From: Pedosphaera sp.
GTDB lineage: Bacteria > Verrucomicrobiota > Verrucomicrobiia > Limisphaerales > Pedosphaeraceae
Direction of reading: 5' to 3'
DNA length: 10,435 bases
Assembly (NCBI GenBank): GCA_028293465.1
Contig: JAQGOT010000687.1
Coordinates: 1 to 10,435 of the forward strand
A model generated the notes under the pieces. That model searched no databases and had not been told where the DNA came from. It saw only the letters and a list, made by a program, of their open reading frames with translations. A program made the position numbers and the translations under genes. Positions 7,573 through 10,435 of the stretch are shown in pieces. The number at the start of each line of letters is the position of its first letter. The first letter of the stretch is position 1.

Positions 7573-8577
7573 TTACTTCAGCAACTCTTCCGCGATTTGC
7601 ACCGCGTTCAGCGCCGCGCCCTTCAGCAATTGATCGCCCGCCACCCAAAAGCAAAGTCCATTCTCCATCGCGCAATCCATCCGCAGGCGGCCCACCTGGC
7701 AGTTGTCCTTCTCCGCCACATACAACGGCAGCGGATATTCCTTCTTCTCCGGCGCATCCACCACGTCGAGGCCCGCCGCCTTGCTCAGCACCGCGCGCGC
7801 CGCGGCCACCGTCACCGGTTGCTCGAACTCCGCGCTCACCGCCACCGAATGCGCCCGATACACCGGCACCCGCACGCACGTCACACTCGCGCGAAACGCG
7901 GGATGATGCATGATCTTGCGGCCTTCATTCTCCATCTTCATCTCTTCCTTCGTGTAGCCGGACTCCAGGAATGAATCCACATGCGGCAACACGTTGAACG
8001 CGATCTGGTGCGGGTAAACTTCCTTCGTCACCGGCTTGCCGGCCACCACCTCGCCCACCTGCCGCTCCAATTCCTCCAGCGCCTTCGCCCCGGTCCCCGA
8101 CACCGCCTGGTAACTCGACGCAAAAATCCGCTTCACCGTAAAAGCCCGGTGCAACGGATACAACGCCATCAGCGTGATCGCCGTCGTGCAGTTCGGATTC
8201 GCGATGATCCCCTTATGCCGCTTCACATCCTCCGGGTTGATCTCCGGCACCACCAACGGCACCGCATCATCCATCCGGAACGCGCTCGAGTTATCGATCA
8301 CCACACAGCCCGCCGCCGCCGCCATCGGCGCAAACTCCTTCGAAATACTCCCCCCCGCGCTGAACAGCGCGATATCGATTCCCTTGAAGGAATCCTTCGT
8401 CAATTCCTTGATGGCAATCTCCTTGCCGCGAAAGGTCAGCTTCTTGCCCACCGACCGGGCCGACGCCAGCAAAGTCAGTTCCCCCACCGGAAAATTGCGT
8501 TTTTCCAGCGTTTTGATCATTTCGACGCCGACGGCACCCGTCGCGCCGACCACAGCTACATGCGGTTTGCGGTTCAT
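7573..8577 (-). CDS. asd: Aspartate-semialdehyde dehydrogenase
   Basis: A 334-residue cytoplasmic enzyme that reduces L-aspartyl-4-phosphate to aspartate semialdehyde with NADPH, the branch point to lysine/diaminopimelate, threonine and methionine. The N-terminus carries the nucleotide-binding loop VAVVGATGAVG (7-17). The catalytic cysteine is C130 in IIANPNCTTAI. SSYQAVSGTGAKALEEL (154-170) and PHVDSFLESGYTKEEMKMENE (199-219) are characteristic. The acid/base histidine is H243 in VRVPVYRAHS, with R236 as the likely substrate-binding arginine. The length is normal. The start at 8577 (MNRKPHVAVVGATG) is chosen because family members begin a few residues before the glycine loop. Starts at 8595 or 8625 would add 6 or 16 residues of no evident use, and none has a convincing Shine-Dalgarno. 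A six-copy 10-nt repeat lies about 100 bp upstream. Confidence 0.95.
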   Translation of the reverse strand: MNRKPHVAVVGATGAVGVEMIKTLEKRNFPVGELTLLASARSVGKKLTFRGKEIAIKELTKDSFKGIDIALFSAGGSISKEFAPMAAAAGCVVIDNSSAFRMDDAVPLVVPEINPEDVKRHKGIIANPNCTTAITLMALYPLHRAFTVKRIFASSYQAVSGTGAKALEELERQVGEVVAGKPVTKEVYPHQIAFNVLPHVDSFLESGYTKEEMKMENEGRKIMHHPAFRASVTCVRVPVYRAHSVAVSAEFEQPVTVAAARAVLSKAAGLDVVDAPEKKEYPLPLYVAEKDNCQVGRLRMDCAMENGLCFWVAGDQLLKGAALNAVQIAEELLK

Positions 8578-8680
8578 AACAGAGTTCGCCACCATACCCG
8601 TTGCCCGGAGTCGTCGCAAGTCCAAGCTTGCGCCCGCAGAGTGTCAACTCGCCACTGCCTGACAGCCATAGCTTGTCCCA

Positions 8681-8740
8681 ACTTGGATTAACTTGGATTT
8701 GCTTGGATTAGGTTGGATTAGGTTGGATTAGGTTGGATTC
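8681..8740 (+). repeat. Tandem array of six 10-nt units (nnTTGGATTn)
   Basis: Six contiguous decamers in exact 10-nt register: ACTTGGATTA, ACTTGGATTT, GCTTGGATTA, then GGTTGGATTA twice and GGTTGGATTC. The core TTGGATT is invariant in all six; changes fall in the first two bases and the last base. There are no spacers, so this is not a CRISPR. The period is close to one DNA helical turn. Two looser copies lie at 9062-9081 (GCCTGGATTT, ACTGGGATTG). Reverse-complement copies occur to the right of the IS. Confidence 0.95.
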
Positions 8741-8891
8741 AACTAGGTCAACCCCAGACCGGCACCTGCGCCCCCCCGATTGCCCCAGCCCCCGCTTTCG
8801 TTACTTTCGCGACCTTTTGTAAATCCCTCCCCCTCGTCATTCTGCCTGTTCCGCGGACAAACTCCGTCCCCCATCAACTCTCAACCTCAAC

Positions 8892-8912
8892 CACCCCCCC
8901 CACTTGGGGGTG
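8892..8912. other. GC-rich hairpin, 7-bp stem
   Basis: CACCCCC at 8892-8898 pairs perfectly with GGGGGTG at 8906-8912 around a 7-nt loop (CCCACTT). No T run follows on either strand, so it does not look like a standard intrinsic terminator. It may simply be an intergenic repeat component. Confidence 0.5.
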
Positions 8913-8919
8913 TACAGCC

Positions 8920-9016
8920 GTAACAGGCGTTACAATGTTCACCCCCAACCACTTACCCCCATGCGAAGCGTTACATTGCCGTTACAACGCCGTTACATCC
9001 CGCCACAAGCGTTACA
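8920..9016 (+). repeat. Cluster of GTTACA boxes, partly at 11-nt spacing
   Basis: GTTACA starts at 8929, 8970, 8981, 8992 and 9011. The three central copies form an 11-nt repeat (GTTACATTGCC, GTTACAACGCC, GTTACATCCCG). The first box is also the right arm of a small inverted repeat, GTAAC-AGGC-GTTAC (8920-8933). The spacing would put three boxes on one helix face, which would suit a DNA-binding protein. It could equally be a decaying tandem repeat. Confidence 0.8.
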
Positions 9017-9037
9017 AAGCCCCCTTCCGGTTATCAA

Positions 9038-9053
9038 ATTTGAAATTTCAAAT
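9038..9053. repeat. Perfect 16-bp AT-rich palindrome
   Basis: ATTTGAAATTTCAAAT equals its own reverse complement. It overlaps a second palindrome, TCAAATTTGA at 9034-9043. This is an AT-rich island inside otherwise C-rich intergenic DNA. It could be an operator or a remnant of an intergenic repeat; nothing in the sequence decides which. Confidence 0.75.
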
Positions 9054-9138
9054 CCGCCCCCGCCTGGATTTACTGGGATTGACCCCCATGCGCCTGAATC
9101 AGCTCCGACCCACCCCCACCTCGTAGGAGGCGAGGTCA

Positions 9139-9278
9139 GGGCGTGTTGCCCAACTCGCGGAGCGTGGTCGTCCGCAGCCAGAGCAACATCCAAATTCTCG
9201 ATTTTGCTCGAATTCTCGCATGACGTTCTCCCGCCCACGGTCGCCTTTTCGCTGTTTTGCGAGTTGGGCAACACGCCC
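9139..9278. mobile_element. MITE-like non-autonomous element, 140 bp, 20-bp perfect TIRs, GTCA target duplication
   Basis: The left end GGGCGTGTTGCCCAACTCGC (9139-9158) is the exact reverse complement of 9259-9278. The element is bracketed by GTCA at 9135-9138 and GTCA at 9279-9282, a direct duplication expected from transposition. The 100-bp interior has no meaningful ORF; it contains a 6-bp stem (GAGCAA 9181-9186 with TTGCTC 9204-9209). It would need a transposase supplied in trans. The TIRs do not match the ends of the neighbouring IS, so that IS is not the obvious helper. Ends starting GGG recall some IS5-superfamily elements, but this is only a guess. Confidence 0.85.
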
Positions 9279-9334
9279 GTCACGAGACTCTAACTCCTCC
9301 CCCGGCCTTTGAACCCTCGAACCCTCAACCACTC

Positions 9335-9353
9335 TTAGCGCCATGTGCAACTT
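9335..9353 (+). repeat. IS left inverted repeat
   Basis: TTAGCGCCATGTGCAACTT. The inner 13 bases (CCATGTGCAACTT, 9341-9353) are perfectly matched at the right end; the outer six match at four positions. Confidence 0.8.
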
Positions 9354-9391
9354 TCCGGTGGCCAGATGGAGACCCTCCCGAACCGGGTTTA

Positions 9392-9407
9392 TCCTGAGTT
9401 CAGGAGG
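9392..9407 (+). promoter_or_regulatory. Strong Shine-Dalgarno partly enclosed in a small hairpin
   Basis: AGGAGG at 9402-9407 lies 8 nt before the transposase ATG at 9416 and is by far the best ribosome binding site in the window. TCCTG (9392-9396) can pair with CAGGA (9401-9405) around AGTT, which would cover AGGA, the first four bases of the site. This may damp transposase translation; the stem is short, so the effect is an inference. Confidence 0.55.
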
Positions 9408-9415
9408 ATCGTGTT

Positions 9416-9844
9416 ATGACTATGGAAGAGTTTCTATTGATAACCTATTGCTGGGTGGACGATGAAATCAAGGCCCTGGAATTGGGCCGGCTGCGGCCCC
9501 GGGGTTTTCAGCCCAAATTGAGCGACAGCGAGGTCATCACCGTGGAGCTGGCCGGGGAGTTTTTGGGGCGGGACAAGGACACGGAGATTTTTAGTTTTTT
9601 CCGGCGCTACCACCGGGGGGAGTTTCCGGCCCTGGCGCAGGTGGACCGGACCACCTTCGTGCGCCAGGCGGCCAACCTGTGGTCGGTCAAGCAGCGGTTG
9701 TGGCAGCGGCTGGCCAGCCGCCTGACCGAACTGGACTGGCTGTGGCTGGTGGACAGCCTGCCCCTGCCGGTCTGCCAACTGGCCCGCGCGCCCTGGTGCC
9801 GGCGCTTTAAGAGTGCTCGGCCACCTACGGCTACGACCACGTGA
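9416..9844 (+). CDS. IS982-family transposase, N-terminal part (frame broken near 9810)
   Basis: A 142-codon frame, of which roughly the first 132 residues are authentic. It carries the family's N-terminal region (SDSEVITVELAGEFLGRDKD at 36-55, FFRRYHRGEFPAL, QVDRTTFVRQAANLW at 75-89). It also carries the first catalytic aspartate, D113, in LWLVDSLPLPVCQLARAPWCRRF. After CRRFK the frame runs into residues unlike the family (SARPPTATTT) and stops at 9842-9844. The expected continuation (ECSATYGYDHVSRQTFYGF) is in the -1 frame from 9811. The ATG at 9416 is set by the AGGAGG 8 nt upstream; an ATG at 9422 is the alternative. Alone, this product lacks D2 and E and cannot be a working transposase unless ribosomes shift frame. 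Confidence 0.85.
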   Translation: MTMEEFLLITYCWVDDEIKALELGRLRPRGFQPKLSDSEVITVELAGEFLGRDKDTEIFSFFRRYHRGEFPALAQVDRTTFVRQAANLWSVKQRLWQRLASRLTELDWLWLVDSLPLPVCQLARAPWCRRFKSARPPTATTT

Positions 9845-10299
9845 GCCGCCAGACTTTTTACGGTTTTCGCCTCCACCTGCGGGCGGCCGCCAACGGGCTG
9901 CTGGCCCAACTGGACCTGGCCCCGGCCAACGTGTCGGACCTGGCCCTGACCCAGCCGGTGCTCCAAGCGCCCGTGGACATCGGCGACCGCAACTACTGGA
10001 GCCCGGACAAGACCCGGGAACTGGCCCTGCGGGGGATTACGCTGCTGGCCCCGTACCGCTCGGCCAAAAAGGATCCCACGCCCGATCGTTCCTACTGGCT
10101 GGGCCGGATCCGGCGCATCGTGGAGACGGCCATCGGCGAGCTGGCCGAGCGCTACCACATCAAACGCACCTGGGCCCGGGACCGGTGGCACCTGTGCCAC
10201 CGGCTAATCCGCAAATTCCTAAGCCATACCGTGGCCATCTGGCTCAACGCCCAACTGGGGCGCCCGCTGCTCCAGTTGGCGGGCTTGGTGACCGATTAA
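9811..10299 (+). CDS. IS982-family transposase, C-terminal part (-1 frame continuation)
   Basis: This frame opens right after an in-frame TAA (9808-9810) and continues the family sequence at once: ECSATYGYDHVSRQTFYGFRLHLRAAANG. It holds the second catalytic aspartate (DIGDRNYWSP, D49 counted from the GTG at 9841) and the glutamate of the DDE triad (RIRRIVETAIGELAERYHIKRTWARDRWHL, E95). It ends with LIRKFLSHTVAIWLN at a TAA overlapping the right inverted repeat. A GTG at 9841 overlaps the upstream stop (GTGA) and could restart translation, but there is no independent Shine-Dalgarno and the product would lack D1. The simplest reading is one lost base in a once intact gene. Programmed -1 frameshifting is the alternative. 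No other damage is seen. Confidence 0.82.
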   Translation, partial: ECSATYGYDHVSRQTFYGFRLHLRAAANGLLAQLDLAPANVSDLALTQPVLQAPVDIGDRNYWSPDKTRELALRGITLLAPYRSAKKDPTPDRSYWLGRIRRIVETAIGELAERYHIKRTWARDRWHLCHRLIRKFLSHTVAIWLNAQLGRPLLQLAGLVTD

Positions 10300-10316
10300 G
10301 TTGCACATGGGGTTAA
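10298..10316 (-). repeat. IS right inverted repeat
   Basis: On the minus strand it reads TTAACCCCATGTGCAACTT. It begins 2 nt before the end of the transposase stop codon (TAA 10297-10299), so the repeat overlaps the end of the coding frame. Its outer end overlaps a decamer repeat copy. Confidence 0.8.
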
Positions 10317-10333
10317 TCCAAGCTAATCAAGGC
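10314..10333 (-). repeat. Two decamer units, inverse orientation to the left array
   Basis: TAATCCAAGC (10314-10323) is the exact reverse complement of the GCTTGGATTA unit at 8701-8710. TAATCAAGGC (10324-10333) is a looser copy, matching 8 of 10. The first unit overlaps the outer bases of the IS right end. Confidence 0.8.
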
Positions 10334-10356
10334 TGGGGAGGCGGAGGGGACAAACC

Positions 10357-10383
10357 TTACAGAAGCCAACGAAGCTAACGAAG
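10357..10383 (+). repeat. Three degenerate 9-nt units (nnAACGAAG)
   Basis: TTACAGAAG, CCAACGAAG and CTAACGAAG are contiguous in 9-nt register. The minus strand of 8795-8822 reads TTACAAAAG, GTCGCGAAA, GTAACGAAA, G and matches this segment at 20 of 28 positions without gaps, so both look like members of one repeat family. Confidence 0.65.
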
Positions 10384-10389
10384 GGGGAT

Positions 10390-10409
10390 GAATCCAGGCT
10401 AATCCAAGC
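10390..10409 (-). repeat. Second pair of inverse decamer units
   Basis: GAATCCAGGC and TAATCCAAGC are contiguous; the second is again the exact reverse complement of the unit at 8701-8710. They begin 6 nt after the 9-nt array. The remaining bases to 10435 show no gene start that I can support. Confidence 0.8.
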
Positions 10410-10435
10410 TCTCTCAGTGCGGAGTGAAGGATCCG

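Larger units (their letters stand above)
8578..9334. other. Repeat-rich intergenic region without a supported gene
   Basis: No ORF here has family-like protein sequence; a 129-codon open frame at 8904-9293 runs straight through repeats and an inverted-repeat element and is rejected. The stretch contains a decamer array, a degenerate 9-nt repeat (8795-8822 on the minus strand), a GC-rich hairpin, GTTACA boxes, a 16-bp palindrome and a MITE, listed separately. A stem ACCTCG/CGAGGT (9118-9123 with 9131-9136) lies just left of the MITE. An 8-nt unit GAACCCTC is doubled at 9311-9326. The asd promoter should lie here on the minus strand, but I cannot pick -35/-10 boxes with confidence. Confidence 0.75.
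9335..10316 (+). mobile_element. IS982-family insertion sequence with a frame-split transposase
   Basis: The two transposase reading frames are bracketed by inverted repeats (9335-9353 and 10298-10316, 17 of 19 matching with a perfect inner 13 bp). The total is 982 bp by the longer ends or 970 bp by the perfect core (9341-10310); both suit the IS982 family, whose members are about 1 kb. The family call rests on the transposase. No target duplication is evident at either choice of ends. The right end runs directly into a TAATCCAAGC repeat, so the exact border there is uncertain. The left end lies 56 bp from the MITE. Confidence 0.82.

Noticed and set aside
7354..8691. Long plus-strand frames opposite asd (7354-7974 and 7981-8691)
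   Set aside because: Both are Arg/His-rich shadow frames; the minus strand encodes a clear aspartate-semialdehyde dehydrogenase with all key residues.
8681..8740. Possible CRISPR array
   Set aside because: Units are 10 nt and contiguous with no spacers, and no cas genes are present.
8904..9293. 129-codon open frame on the plus strand in the intergenic region
   Set aside because: It runs through the GTTACA boxes, the palindrome and nearly the whole MITE, is Pro-rich from C-rich DNA, and has no recognisable domain or ribosome site.
9335..10316. MITE derived from the neighbouring IS982-family element
   Set aside because: The MITE ends (GGGCGTGTTGCCC...) share no useful similarity with the IS ends (CCATGTGCAACTT), so they are separate elements that landed close together.
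10429..10434. GGATCC at the window end as a cloning-site boundary
   Set aside because: A six-base site near an edge is easily chance, and nothing vector-like follows.

Overview
The window looks like chromosomal DNA from a GC-rich Gram-negative bacterium, most likely of the Verrucomicrobiota/PVC kind. This is an inference from the gene mix (a large bacterial alpha-2-macroglobulin, a PhyH dioxygenase, a TonB/ExbB/ExbD set, a YfhO-like membrane protein), the near absence of Shine-Dalgarno sequences before the host genes, and intergenic DNA full of short-period repeats. Taxonomy cannot be proven from this sequence alone.

Bases 1-5104 hold six genes reading rightwards with short gaps (17, 38, 42, 61 and 3 nt): the C-terminal part of an alpha-2-macroglobulin, a small exported coiled-coil protein of unknown function, a phytanoyl-CoA-dioxygenase-like protein, a TonB-like protein with the SxxxH transmembrane motif, an ExbB/TolQ-type channel subunit and an ExbD/TolR-type subunit. 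The last three form a complete proton-driven energy transducer. The spacing allows one transcript, although the functional link to the first three genes is unproven. Bases 5136-8577 hold two leftward genes, a YfhO-like polytopic membrane protein and, upstream of it, aspartate-semialdehyde dehydrogenase. They converge on exbD across 31 nt.

Bases 8578-10435 contain no host gene and are the most unusual part. Going right there are: six tandem 10-nt units; a degenerate 9-nt repeat; a GC-rich hairpin; five GTTACA boxes, three of them spaced exactly 11 nt; a perfect 16-bp palindrome; a 140-bp ORF-less element with perfect 20-bp terminal inverted repeats and a 4-bp target duplication (a MITE); and an IS982-family insertion sequence of about 1 kb whose transposase is split by a single -1 frame change. 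To the right of the IS, the same 9-nt plus 10-nt repeat combination reappears in the opposite orientation.

The best candidates for something undescribed are the MITE and the composite 9-mer/10-mer repeat module that flanks the mobile DNA in inverted orientation. The protein genes themselves belong to known families. The clearest protein oddity is the ExbB-like subunit, which lacks the usual TM3 glutamate.
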